Assembly: GCA_964030475.1 (NCBI GenBank)
Contig: CAXIPT010000001.1
Coordinates: 10,783,593 to 10,847,592, forward strand
Origin: Tethya wilhelma
Taxonomy: Eukaryota; Porifera; Demospongiae; Tethyida; Tethyidae
Length of the DNA stretch: 64,000 bases
Direction: 5' to 3'
Position numbers and translations under genes: made by a program. A model generated the notes under the pieces. The model was not told where the DNA came from. It saw only the letters and a program-made list of their open reading frames with translations, and did not search any database. This document shows positions 12,365-23,554 of this stretch, piece after piece. Each line of letters begins with the position of its first letter. Within the stretch, counting starts at the first letter, position 1.

Positions 12365-12587
12365 CCCAGTATGGTAGTACTGGGTACACAGGAATGGCAC
12401 GGATGCCCCATTAGTGCAATACAAATATTCACGCGAATAACTCCGCAAAAACTGAGTGCTTGGCACTAAAAGGCTTCTCAAGCTGTTATTTAGCTCATTC
12501 TCTTTCTAACAAGCCTAAAAACATGGCCTAAAACCATCGCTAAAGTACCAAACTAAACTATGCCAAACCTCCAATTTTCTCCATCTT

Positions 12588-12618
<31 letters not shown>

Positions 12619-12820
12619 TTCTTCTATGTTGGCATGGCTTTTCTCAGAGACCGCTCGCTTTCAGAAGCTGATTCTTGAACGAATAAACTTGGCATCTTTG
12701 TCTTCAGTCGCTTTTGCCATCGGTTTTTCATGTCTCTCGTCCAGTCACTAGATACAAGACAGAAAGCACCTTCTCCATATGGCCGCCATTAATTTCTAAA
12801 CTCATGCATTATTCATGAAT
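12365..12820 (+). repeat. Module A, copy A1
   Basis: It begins with the terminal palindrome CCCAGTAT-GGTA-GTACTGGG and the conserved ACACAGGAATGGC. A TTC microsatellite is at about 12585-12616. It is cut by the N at 12821 inside the GCATTATTCATGAAT region. Confidence 0.75.
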
Positions 12821-12821
12821 N

Positions 12822-13291
12822 GATGCATTAGCTCAGCCAGGTTTTTCCTGTGCCTTTCACATTCATCACGTTTAGGCTCAGAAAGGGCATATTTGTCTCG
12901 TTTTTGTGCACAAATAGCTTTCCTGTTCCTAATGTAGTAGGCTTTTATCACAATTTTTCTAGCAGCTGATTGTTTGGAGTAATTTTTCTTTGAAGCTGCT
13001 TTTTTGACCTGAGGGTTTTGTTGGTAATTTTTTTAGAAGCTGTCTTTTTTATTTTGGGGTCTTTTTTGTAGTTTTCCCTTAAGGCTCGTTTTTTCCCCTC
13101 AGGGTTTTTAGCATAGGCCTCTCTAGAATAGGCTTTCAAGGGCTCAGGATTGTTTGCATAACTGCTTCTAGTGTATGCTCTCTTAGTTTCAGGGTCTAGT
13201 TTGTAATTTTCATTTGAAATGTTTTTCTTTCTTCTAGCATTACGAAGATAAGTAGATTTTGAGTAGTTGCGCATGTCAGCTTTATGTTTAT
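12822..13291 (-). repeat. Isolated copy of Helitron N-terminal coding sequence between two single Ns
   Basis: This contig piece is almost identical to 30170-30640 on the same strand, with a 1-base loss in a T run near 13030 that breaks the frame. On the minus strand it encodes the Lys-rich repeat protein described at 29913-30758. Being bounded by Ns on both sides, it is probably a haplotype or collapsed-repeat contig placed here by scaffolding. Confidence 0.7.
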
Positions 13292-13292
13292 N

Positions 13293-16200
13293 GTTCCACC
13301 AGACCGTCTGTTTGAGGGTGGTATCCTGATGTATTGATCTTCTTCACTCCCAGCAGCTTGCAAATCTCTTGAATGAGAGTGGACAAGAAATTAGCTCCTC
13401 TATCAGAAAGCAACTCTTCTGGGATGCCGTGTCTGCACACAATATGCTCCACAAACAACTTGGCTAGCGTCTCTATCTTTTGGTCAGGCACAGCAAAAGC
13501 TTCGGGCCATTTTGTGAAATAGTCCATGAACACAACAACATAGCGGTTACCTGAGACTGTAAGTGGCAGTTGCAGCACATCAACGGCAACTCGATGGAAA
13601 GGTCCACCAACAGGGATGGGTTGCAGAGGTGGTCTTGCCATCTTAGTGCCTCCTCTCCTCGAAATACACACCAGACACGATCTGCAGAACTTGTGAATGT
13701 CGTTTCTCATCCCACGCCACCAGACATGACGTCGCAAACGATCAAAAACTTTTCTCTCGGCCAGATGGCCAGCAAAGCGACCTTGGTGGGCTTCTCTCAA
13801 TAGCTTTTCACGAGCGCTGGTCGGTACTACAATACATTGCCGACCAGGATGAACAGGATCTTCTCGGTGGAGGACACCATCAATCTCCACAAATAGCTTA
13901 CTCTCCAACACCACCTTTCGGGCTTGCTTCTCATCGTCCGGTAGACTACCATGACATAAGTAGTCTAGCATCAACACAATGTCTGGATCTTCACGTTGCA
14001 GTTCACGTACCGTATCCAGTTCCAGGACAATGGGCACATAGTCAGAGCAGTCATCAGTCCCCAGAGCATTGACAGTACTCTTCTCAGTCAGCTCCTCAGC
14101 AACAGGGCGAAGTCCACAGTTGGGATCAGGATCGGACTCGACAACTTCCGCATGTACTGTTGAAGATTCGGCTGGACACCTCGAAAGAGCATCAGCATTG
14201 GTGTTCTTGCGTCCTGCCTTGTGCTTAATTGTGAGATCCATCTCTTGAATGGTTAGAGCCCATCTAGCCAACTTGTCAGAGGGTCGTGGAGTGTTCAGAA
14301 TGGACAAACAGGCAGCATGATCGGTATAAACAGTGCAAGGATGGCCTAACAGGTATGGGCGAAAATAACGAACAGCCCACACGAGACCAAGAGTTTCCAA
14401 CTCGGAGATGCCATAGTTGCGTTCGTGTTTGTCCACTGAGCGTGAGGCATACGCCACGGGGTGAATGGTTCCATCCTGTTGAACTTGGGATAGTACTGCA
14501 CCCAAACCGACTTTACTTGCATCAGTCTCCAAAATGAAACTGTGACTCGGACCAAAACGAGGATAAGCCAAAACTGGGGCAGTCGTCAAAGAATCCTTTA
14601 ACTTGTCAAAGGCTGACTGGCACTCGGTAGTCCACTCAAACAGGACATCCTTCTTAGTGAGCTTGTGAAGGGGTGCTGCCACAGCTGCAAATTTCGGTAC
14701 AAAACGACGGTAATAGGAAGCTAGTCCTAAGAAACGTCTAACAGCAGTCACATCGGTGGGAACAGGATAAGTCCGAATCTTATCTGTCTTGGAGGGATCA
14801 GGCTTAATACCATCTGCTGAGACCACATGGCCGAGGAAGTTGACTTCATCCCTCAACAGTTCACACTTCTTAGGCTTGAGGCGCAACAGAGCTTCTCGCA
14901 ATCGTAAGAAGACTTGACGCAGGTGACAGAGGTGATCATCGAATGTCTTGGATGCCACTAAGATATCATCCAAATAAATAAAGCAACACTTGTGCTCCAA
15001 TCCTGCTAATACTCGTTGCATGAGCCTCTGAAATGTCGCTGGTGCATTACAAAGTCCAAACGGCATTCGCACGAATTCAAACAGGCCATTGTAGGTTGTA
15101 AAGGCACTCTTCTGGCGAGCATCTTGATCCAGCTCAATCTGCCAGTATCCTGACGCAAGGTCTAATGATGTAAAATACTTTGCTTCTCCAAGAGAGACCA
15201 GTATGTCGTCCACTCGAGGGAGGGGGTACACATCCTTCACTGTGAGAGAATTGAGTCTGCGATAATCCACGCAGAATCGAAGACTACCGTCCTTCTTAGG
15301 GACGAGAACGACAGGGCTAGCCCATGGGCTACTAGATGGCTCAATTATACCTTGCCCTTCCATGGCAGTGATCATCTGATTCATCTTCTCTCGTCGAACC
15401 ACGGGTGTACGGTACGGTTGCTGGCGGACGGGTTGGTTCTCTCCAGTGTTAATACTGTGTTGGACGAGACTAGTACATCCAAGCTCATAGTCACTTAGTG
15501 CAAACACATCACTAAATTCAAGAATGAGTGCTTTCAGCTGCTCTCCTTCTTCAGTGGTTAGCTTGTCGAGAGGTAGGCGTAGAACCTCAAGTAACTTCTG
15601 AAAACGTTCAGACGAAGGTGTTATCGCTGTCACAGACGAGTTGGTATTCGAGACATCTTCAGTGGTTTCAACAGAGTCACAGGCCGGAGGCACACACGTA
15701 TCAAGCGATCTCACAGTACCTAACTCCAATCCAGAGTCCAAGTGAACAGGAAGACCTTGTGGGTTCTCAATCGGCAGTATGATATCCAACTCTTCCACTG
15801 AAACTAGCGACTCCACTGCAGTCAGTCCAAGAGTAAGGAATACTTCTCGGTTAGGTTCAAACAAAAGCTCATCCTTCATAGGAGCACAAATCTCGGGGGA
15901 GTGGATCTTAGCATGGACTACTCTGCCTTTCTGTGATGGTAGGGTAACAGATCCAACTAAATTCACAGTAGATGTCTTCAACTCAGTTCCCTCTTGTATA
16001 CAGAGTTCTTGGTCTTGAGATAGTAGGGATTCACCATCTTCATGTAACACTTGTATACCAAGCAAAGGAATAGCATTCATGCCTAGCAAACACGGCTGCT
16101 CACTATCAGGCTGCACGAAAACAGGAACAGTGACACATCTTGACTTCAGTTTAAAGGTGAGGGAGACTTGGGCGGTGATACCTAATTCTCGGCCTCCTCT

Positions 16201-18255
16201 CTGTCCATCCTTGCCATACAGACGAGCTGTTGGTAACTCAAGGGACGGCACACTCCGATTGTCCTGCCGCATCTGCTTCACGACACTGTGTAGAGTAGTG
16301 CAAGAGATAATGGTGGATTGGGCTCCAGTATCTACTGTGGCAGATACAGCCACACCTTCAATGTCCATAGCCACCACTGGTAGCGAACCTACAGCTTCGG
16401 CTTGTCCATTGGTTGTGATCACAGCATTGGCACTGCTGTCTTGACTTTGAAGGAGCGAGTTCTCACGTTCCAGTCTCTTCTTAGCCAAAAGGCTCTCTAG
16501 TTGAGTCTCTGAAAGATCCTCCAGGTTAAGGTGGGTATCGACATGATCCGTAGCCACCATTCCAGTACTCGAAGACTTGGTACGACCTGGGGCTTCTACC
16601 TTCAAAGGACAATCTCGACGAAGGTGCCCAACCTCCTTACACAGGTAGCACCGACGTTCCCTTTGCTCAGAGTTAGACTTCGGTTTGTCTTGATCACGTT
16701 CAGTAGAAGGACGCTCATCGCTAGTAGTAACAGGCTTGTTCACCTTCTTGTTTGTAGAATTCTGCTTCTTACGCTGACCACCATGTTGTGACTCAGCCGC
16801 TGCACTATACTGCTTCTCGTACTCCTCAAGCATTCTTGCACGGGCATACAGGTCATGAAAGCTCTCATCAGCTTTGGGTGGGCCTAGCTTCCGCTGCCAC
16901 TTAACAAGCAGGGCTTGGTAGAAACGACCTTTGAGTAAGCGATCAAAATCCTTACCAGTGATCGATGGAAATGCCTTTCGACCTAACTGTTGGATACTTA
17001 GGCCGAGTTGCTCGATACTATCATCTCCTTGTGCACGATGGTGGAACTCTAGGCCACGAAGTTCTTCTATTCCACCAGTCTGGAATCTCTTCTTGAGGGC
17101 TTGAATAGACCTATCGATGCTGCTCTTCTCTTCATCCGGTAGCATCCTGAAGACCTCCAGTGCCGTCTTATCCAGACATAACTTGAAGTGGTAGAGCTGT
17201 TCCTCTGGGCTCCAAGCAGCAAACCTTGCTCTCTCTCGGAACGTCTCTAGCCATTTGACAAAACCATCATCACTGAGATCATTGCCTTCTCCAGTATAAC
17301 GTGGTAGGGGTGGGAGATGTTGTATGACAGCTGCCTTGGCTTGGGCTGCCATCACCTCAGCTTGTGCTTGCAGTAGTCGGGCAACAGTTTCGACAACATC
17401 ACCATCAGTCGCTCGAGTAGTAGGGGTAATCCTTGGTGTGGTTATCACAGGAACAGACGTAACTATGCCACCCCCTGTAGTCACTACTGTTGGAGTACTG
17501 GGTACGAATATAGGTGCTGTGGCAGACAGAGTGCCACTACTAGCTCCCAACTCCATGGCATAACTAGAGGTACGCTCTGTACCAACATGCTCAGTACTAG
17601 GCATAGAGTCATCAGGTAGAGGGGCATCAGGCTCATCAGCTACTGAACCAGAAATTGGTAAGTGGTCGTCGGTTTCACTAGTTTTGGGTAAGTGGTCATC
17701 ACTCTCACCAGTCTTGGGTAAGGGGTCATCATGCTTGCTTAACACGCTATCAGTTTCAGACAAATCCCCACTAGAAATTGCACCCTCGACACTAGTAGTT
17801 ACTTTACTAGTATGACCCACCTCCTCCAATGCCGAGATCCTTGCCAGTAAATGCTCCTTTTCCATATGGTGACTCTTCTTGAGGTCCTCAATCCAGGCCT
17901 GCATACGCTCAGCTTCCTTGCTCCTTGATACCTCCTCCTTCTCCAACACTCTCTGGTGTTCAGCTCGAAGGCTCTCCAAGGCACGTAACATCTGGAGTTC
18001 ACCTCTCATCTCGCTTTGCTCGAGTCCCTGTTGTAGGTCGGCCACTCTCTGTGCTGACGTCTCTTGAGCTTTGACAAGCTCAACTTGAGTCCTTTGAAAC
18101 TTCTCCATCTCCTTGAGTCTCTCAGCAGCCACCTCCTGAGACTTAGCCAGCTCGGTCTGTGCACTGGTAGCTACTTCCTTCAGCCTGCACAACTCGCTGT
18201 CCTTCTCCCGTAAATTGGAACGAAGGCACTCTAGCTCAGCTCTCAGAGTCTCCAT
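13293..18255 (-). CDS. Ty3/gypsy gag-pol polyprotein, 3' end missing
   Basis: A single open frame of 1,654 codons encodes all the domains needed to copy and insert an LTR retroelement. Residues 1-150 are a long coiled-coil rich in Leu, Glu and Lys, unusual for gag. A gag-like region follows at about 290-460, then a CCHC zinc knuckle (CYLCKEVGHLRRDC) near 535. An aspartic protease with DTGAQST lies near 642. Reverse transcriptase spans about 920-1110 with YLDDILV near 1,092. RNase H follows from about 1,235 (ETDAS), then the integrase zinc region (HQGRFAGH, CRSCLVC) at about 1,490-1,530 and the integrase core. The core's D-D-35-E triad is complete: the Glu of GLVE is the last readable residue before the N at 13292. 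The rest of integrase and the 3' LTR are lost at the contig end. No internal stop means a recent insertion. The start chosen is the ATG at 18255, 180 bases inside the primer site. Confidence 0.93.
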
Positions 18256-18450
18256 GGTCTGCTCTTGACTCTAAGTCCGGACAGTACTCACACGTTCAAG
18301 TTCATCTCCTGATATCATTGCCAGTGGAGGGTTCGTGACTCTGCTTTTCCCAGAGCGTAACCTCGACTGAGTGTTCACGTAGTTCAGCTTCTCTTGTCCT
18401 AGTCCCTTCACTTCACGGCGGGACATCAGTCAACAATCACGGTCGCTATT

Positions 18451-18469
18451 GATCCTGGCAGGGTCGCCA
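18451..18469 (-). promoter_or_regulatory. Primer binding site of the gypsy element
   Basis: On the minus strand the sequence TGGCGACCCTGCCAGGATC lies two bases after the end of the LTR. It starts TGG, as a site pairing with the CCA end of a tRNA must. Which tRNA is used could not be decided. Confidence 0.65.
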
Positions 18470-18471
18470 AT

Positions 18472-18850
18472 TGTGACGCCTGGTGGTTAACCAGGGCAAA
18501 AGGGTAGCTTATAAAGCTTGCCAGTAGGTGTTAAAACTGACTATATTCAGGTTCTAGCGCCGATCGCCGCCGATGAACAAGACAGACAACAACTTTTTAT
18601 CAGCCAAAAAGAACACAAGTACACGAGGTAGACTACTGAGGTAGACTTAAGATCACGAGATACAAATTACGTAATAATACATAATGGGGTGCACTACAAG
18701 TACACAGATCAGACTCACAAGATTCAGCAAGTTCCAAAGAATGGGCTTATGCGTGCATGTCATTCTCGTAGGAAGAAAAATACTGAGGCTACCTTACTAC
18801 TCAAGTTCAAAGTACATAAAGTTTTATCAGAAATGCCAGGTTTCAGTGCG
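18472..18850 (-). repeat. 5' LTR of the gypsy element, outer border unresolved
   Basis: The inner border is TGTGACGCC read on the plus strand, so the LTR ends GGCGTCACA on the coding strand, next to the primer site. A TATAAG-type box is at about 18508-18515. The outer end is not fixed because no matching 3' LTR is in the window; it is put near 18850 only because sequence character changes there. Confidence 0.45.
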
Positions 18851-19691
18851 CTCTGACTAATACAATGCATGAACTTATGTCATCCTTGAGAAGCTTGTGG
18901 AGCACCGAGAATCAACAGCAAAGTTGAAAAAAGCTGTAGCAAAGACCAGTCTACAAATGAGCATCATACTTTGCCCTCTAGCCTTCTCTGTAGGTTGCTG
19001 CCTCATGTGTGTCAGAGATAATAGAGAGATAAAGAGAAATAATACCATGATAAGCAATACAAAACAAGCCAGTTTTATGTTCATGGAAGAGTTGAGCCCT
19101 TTTTATAATGCACATGTAAATGGTGGGCACAACAAAGGTGACAAAAAAGATGACACAAATAGGCCTGGCACCGCACACATGGTAAAAGCTTACTTACTTG
19201 TGTTCCCACAGCACAGCTAAACAATTACAAAATTTCCAACATGTTTCTACTGTTTGTGGGTTACTACTTTTGCTCCTCTTCAGCCATTACATCACCCAAT
19301 TTAGTGGTTACAAGTGCAATGTCATTGTGGGTTCACATTTTTGTTCCTCTTAGCAAAATCTGAGCCATGAAGTAATGGTGATGTAAGAGGAACAAAAGTG
19401 GTAACCTACAAACATGCACTGATGCAAATAGGACAGGACAGTTCTATACTGAGGGGAGGCTCAATGATTGTGTCAGCAGTTATTTATTTACACAATAACC
19501 ACTAAATTGAAGAGGGTGATGTAATGCCTGAAAAGGAACAAAAATAGCAACCAACAAAGTGAACACTGTCAGCTACATGTTGTAGCAAGTTACTAAATTT
19601 AGAAAACATTCAGTAATGGTGACATAATGCCAAGAGAGGGTATAAAAATGGGCAGCACACTTTACACACACACATAAATCAACAACTGCAG
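18851..19691. other. Intergenic or intronic stretch with weak inverted repeats
   Basis: Blocks such as GATGTAA...GGAACAAAA near 19380-19400 recur inverted near 19260-19350 and directly near 19515-19545. A TATAAAAA box is at about 19641. A helix-like frame at 18890-18960 could be an upstream exon of the gene at 19692 but has no clear splice sites. Confidence 0.35.
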
Positions 19692-20163
19692 TCTTTTTAC
19701 AACTAAAGGAGAGCAACAACTTCTATACTTGAGAAGACTAGTACAACACAGAGTATGGAGGAATAGCCACACACAGTCCCCAGGACAAGAGACCCCGCTT
19801 TCTGCTGTGTACTCTGTGAAAGATTTAGAGTCTCCAAGGGATGCACCAGAGGTAAAGTGAACTGCAACGACCACACACTTAGGAGTAGTGAGTAACTTAC
19901 ACTCATTTGCACAGGAACGACCAGGGACTCTAGCAGACTTGGTGTTTGAATACACCATTCCTTCAAGGAAAGGACTTCACCAAAGGGACACAAGGTCACA
20001 GACGTACAACCAGGTAAAACCCTAACAGATGACTACTTACAAATGAACAACAAATCCCATTGACAGTCTTTTACAATGCACATGCATTTCACACACAGAA
20101 AGGTGTATGGATGTACATGTACCGCCCAACTCTGAGCACACCCAAGTCTCCATCCACCGAATA
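19692..20163 (+). CDS. Last three exons of an unrecognised spliced gene
   Basis: Exons are 19692-19851, 19915-20013 and 20098-20163. Each intron starts GT and ends AG (GAG/GTAAAG ... ACAG/GAA; CAG/GTAAAA ... ACACAG/AAA) and both junctions are in phase 0, giving one uninterrupted frame that ends at TAA 20161-20163. The first exon begins after TGCAG with one base that completes an upstream codon, so earlier exons exist or existed. The visible protein is 107 residues, polar, with SAVYSVKDLESP and ADLVFEY. No family was recognised. It converges on the decayed hAT fragment on the other strand, whose end it nearly touches. Three agreeing splice sites make a real gene more likely than chance, but transcription is unproven. 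Confidence 0.5.
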
Positions 20164-20175
20164 AGAGGTTTCGCA

Positions 20176-20912
20176 AAGGAGAAGGATGTATAGTTTGAGA
20201 GAAGTGTCTGCTTGTTAGTTTTAATAACATTTACCTGTAAAGACACTCTTTCAACCTTTCCATTTGACACAAGGAAAACAGGAGTTCCACCAGAGTTAAA
20301 ATGTTGGTTCATTGAACAGCAACAGAAGCATGAAAGATACGCCACCACACCGCTTGGTAGTCCATAGTTGAGAGTGAGATATATTGGCAAGAATATTGTA
20401 GAATAGCATGACATTCTGAATGAATTTCTTTTTTAGTTCAACACCAGCTGGGAGAGTGAATCTTTCCACAAGACGATCTACTGCTTCCAATGGATCATAG
20501 TGCTTTCTGCCATCCTTAAGACAAACTTTATATCTCTTAAACAATGAAGGTCTGACCAGGACAACATTGACTTAATATTATTGGTGATTTTTGAGCAATA
20601 TTCATTGTAGTGGCTTTCAAAGTACTGCTTAGCTGCATCAAAGTGCTTTATTGATGCTCTGTACTTCCTTCATAACAGTGACAGTATAAACGGACCATTG
20701 GTCTAACGGTATTGATTCCAACTTCTCCACTTCTTTAACTGAAGCAGTAAGAGCTGCCAGCATTTCCAACTGGTCACATTGCATTACTTTAGAAAGAACA
20801 CAGGGTGTAAGTAAATCAGTAAACGTGGCACAACCGTGGATGTATTTGGCATTTATCCATTGCCTACAGTATCCTAAAAACTTAATTAGCCCTGTCTGCA
20901 GATTTGAAAGAC
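20176..20912 (-). pseudogene. hAT transposase, C-terminal half (inverted piece)
   Basis: Read on the minus strand from 20912, frames give the late part of a hAT transposase of the ZNF862/KIAA1586-like kind: WINAKYIHGCATFTDLLTPC (about 20800-20860), then HYDPLEAVDRLVERF near 20480, and a C-terminal dimerisation stretch VSNGKVERVSLQ near 20250 followed by KTNKQTLLSN. Frameshifts separate these blocks. The piece starts exactly at the terminal repeat of the element at 20915. Its missing first half lies at 23555-24113 on the opposite strand and ends at the same repeat. The two together make one gene split by an insertion and an inversion. It is inactive. Confidence 0.7.
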
Positions 20913-20914
20913 TG

Positions 20915-21417
20915 CTAAGTGTAGTTAAGGATGCCTTAACTTTTAAAATGGGCAAAAATACAGATTTTATGGAATGTATTTTGATACGAATATTACATAT
21001 TTTTCCCAAAACACAATTGGTATTAGTTAATTAGCTGTCGATGCACCACACTTTAAAGTTTTGGTGTCATGTGACCATTAGGGGTGGGACAGGAGCATGG
21101 CCAGATTGTAATACCTTTAAGCAAAAATGAGGATCGCTAGGACTATTTTCTAGAGTGTCATATTTTGTAATAATATTGTATTTATTATTAAGATATAAAA
21201 TCTGCCTGGAAATTTGGTCCCTGAAATATCGTTTGGTAGATACAGAGCAATATATGGCCGTTTCTAAATATTGCACACCTAATTATATATGCGTATTGCT
21301 TATATCTTACGAACGAACGGTAGGTAACCAAATTTCCAGGCAGATCTGATATCTTACAGTTAAGATGTATGTGTAAGCAAAAAATTAATGTTCTGCAATT
21401 GGTGCTAGTGATCCTCA
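20915..21417 (+). mobile_element. TIR element of the CTCAGTG family, copy M2, first part
   Basis: It matches 48983-49460 closely, starting CTAAGTGTAGTTAAGG. It is inserted in the hAT gene with TG (CA on the other strand) at the junction. The element is interrupted at 21418 by a Helitron-like insertion and resumes at about 23394. Confidence 0.65.
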
Positions 21418-21422
21418 TTAAG

Positions 21423-21451
21423 CCTCTGCACGTGCGTAGCACGTGCAGAGG
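21423..21451 (-). other. Near-terminal stem-loop of the Helitron-like insertion
   Basis: Perfect 13-bp arms around a 3-nt loop (GTA). It is flanked by TTAAG on one side and the conserved GGTTACGGTAGTCGTTTTG on the other. Confidence 0.65.
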
Positions 21452-21936
21452 GTTACGGTAGTCGTTTTGTGTGTGTGTCTGTCTGTTACTAGATTATCTG
21501 AGCTCTGTGGTCCAAATGAAAGGTACTTACGTTCATAAATCGAAATTATATCTGTTGTGTAGAATCTTGCAAAACGCTGTAGTTTCTGAGATTTGAGACT
21601 TTTGTGCTTCTCTGAGCACTTAGCTTGAAAACCGCACCCATTGATCACGCCCAGTGTAGTGTGCGTTATCTAGAAACTATACAGCTTGAATCTATGCTTG
21701 AATCATAGACTGGAGACGGTTTGGCAGGCTGGCTTAGCCTGCTGCTTGGATAGTACAGGTAAGTAACTCAATGATTGCAAGTTGAATATAGCTTTGTGTA
21801 GAAGTATCTATCATAGTAGGTTAGTTGTGTGTTTTGTATCAATGCCTATCAGCCTGGCTGATCTGACTCCGGCTGACCGGCTAGCTCCGACCGTGAGCTG
21901 AACATTAAAGTGCAAGTAGTAAGTACTACAAGCATC

Positions 21937-22683
21937 ATGGGCATACGCAGGATTTTGGTAAAGGTGGGGCTGAAAGCCCCACCTCTGCACGTTCCGAAGG
22001 AACGTGCCCTTCTAGGGGGGTCTGGGGGCATGCCCCCCCAGGAAATTTTGAGAATTTGAGTGTTCTGAGAGCGTTTCTAGAGCTATTTTGAGTCAAATTC
22101 GCTAGACTCACACCTTGTAGAAAAACTCCACTTTTTAGCTTGCAGCGTTGCTGCATCAAGCTATCTAGCGCGCGCGCTATGCGCACGTTATTTTTATTAC
22201 AGTCAGTTAAAAAAACATTACCTGGATGAAGAACCAGAAACTTTCTTCAGATAGCGCAAGAGAGCCATAGTAAACTGTGCTGCTGTAACAGGGCAGGAAG
22301 TGAGACTGTGGGAGATCTGGTCTAGCGGTAAACTTTGAGATGACCACGTGGTTGACCTTTGAACTCACGAATTAGTGGGTTGGGCATTGCCGCGCCGAAC
22401 CACAGTGCATTCGGCCTTGCCAATGTGGCCTTGTCGATCGATCTACTTTAGTCTTGATCAGCCTTGGCTAAGACTGTCAAACTACCAAATTATTATTAAA
22501 GTGAGTATGACTGTAAGCTTATTTATTTATTGTCCATGCATGCAAATGTAGGTTGCGCAGTTTTGAGCATGCACACGCGTATTCTAATTTAGCGCTAGCG
22601 AGCTAGCGTGCGCCGTGCGCCGTGCGCTTGGCAAGCAAAGGGGGGGCTCGAGCCCGCTCAGCCCTATGCAAGGTACGCCCCTG
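21937..22683. mobile_element. hAT-type non-autonomous element, 747 bp
   Basis: Ends are GGGCATACGCAGGATTTTGG and the inverse of CAGGGGCGTACCTTGCATAG, with GGGGCTGAAAGCCCC and GGGGGGGCTCGAGCCC just inside. AGCATC lies on both sides (21931-21936 and 22684-22689). The internal GC motif GGGGGCATGCCCCCC is shared with the hAT 3' end at 9386. It contains no transposase frame. Confidence 0.6.
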
Positions 22684-23393
22684 AGCATCAAAAGTATATC
22701 TCTTTAACTACTGACGCCTACAGACATCATTTAATTAATGCATTTGAAATATGATTGACGTCTCATCGCAACATTAGTGCGTGCTCTGCATGCTATGCGA
22801 ATTAGCATTTAACTTTAAACTTGCTGTGCATTTAGGTAAGGTATCACCCTAGTAAAATACCAAGTTTAAGTTGGAACTGATAAGTAGGTGGGGCTGGACG
22901 AGGTCAAAAAGTGCGAAGGGTCACGATCTCTGAGATTAGAAGCTTAGCGCTACTTGTGGTAGTAGAGGGATAGTTAGTCTATATATTTTTGAGTTTTGTT
23001 TGGATGTTGCTCATGCAAAGCCAAGGAGAAAAAAAGCCAAAGACGCTCGGAAATCAATTGAACTTTGAACCCTCCAAGTTTTGAGCAAATTTTTCCAGGA
23101 TCAGACGGGTCCATGCTTGGATAATTTGTCTTGCAGGTAATAGATAAGTACTTTTATACATTAGTTTGCCATTTTTGAAGTAGGTATGCAGCCAGAGCTG
23201 GATAAAAAGCATCAATCAACCAGTATTAAAAATAAAATTTTAGTAATTGATCATGTGGCCACATGCTGTAAAGAGATATTCAATGAATTCCAAAACAGCG
23301 GTTTAAATATAACTAGGTTAACCACAGGTCAATTGCAGTATGTCACGCATACATGTGAGTGCGCCGAGGCTTATTCACCTTGGTGCTTTCATT

Positions 23394-23509
23394 TTCAAAA
23401 GTATGCATTTGGTGATGTTGCCACGCCCACAAACATTATTTGACTTTCACTTTCATAAATTATGTCTAATACAATAATAACAAGTACAAAAAACATTAGA
23501 AGCAAACAT
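23394..23509 (+). mobile_element. TIR element M2, resumed, then a module B edge
   Basis: About 23394-23480 matches 49466-49555 of copy M4 (GTATGCATTTGGTGATGTTG). About 23480-23509 matches the left edge of module B (ACAAGTACAAAAAACATTAG) and ends at the N at 23510. Confidence 0.55.
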
Positions 23510-23554
23510 NGGAGTTGGTTCTAGAGATCCAAAACTCCCAAGTTTTTTTCTGTA

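Larger units (their letters stand above)
21418..23393 (-). mobile_element. Helitron-like non-autonomous insertion
   Basis: It splits element M2, whose uninterrupted form is known from 49455-49475. On the minus strand it ends with a 29-nt stem-loop (21423-21451, arms CCTCTGCACGTGC and complement) followed by CTTAA and the host T. This hairpin-then-short-tail arrangement without terminal inverted repeats or target duplication is the Helitron/Helentron pattern. The same conserved lead-in (ACGACTACCGTAA) and hairpin occur at 40032-40089. It carries a nested hAT-type MITE at 21937-22683. No Rep or helicase coding is present. Confidence 0.5.

Noticed and set aside
18897..19220. 107-residue frame that could be the start of the spliced gene at 19692
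   Set aside because: The N-terminal helix is plausible but most of the frame is low in coding character and no donor site links it to 19692.
21937..22683. Element ends as a retrotransposon
   Set aside because: Inverted GC-rich termini and a short shared flank fit a DNA transposon; no LTR, tRNA-like head or poly(A) tail is present.
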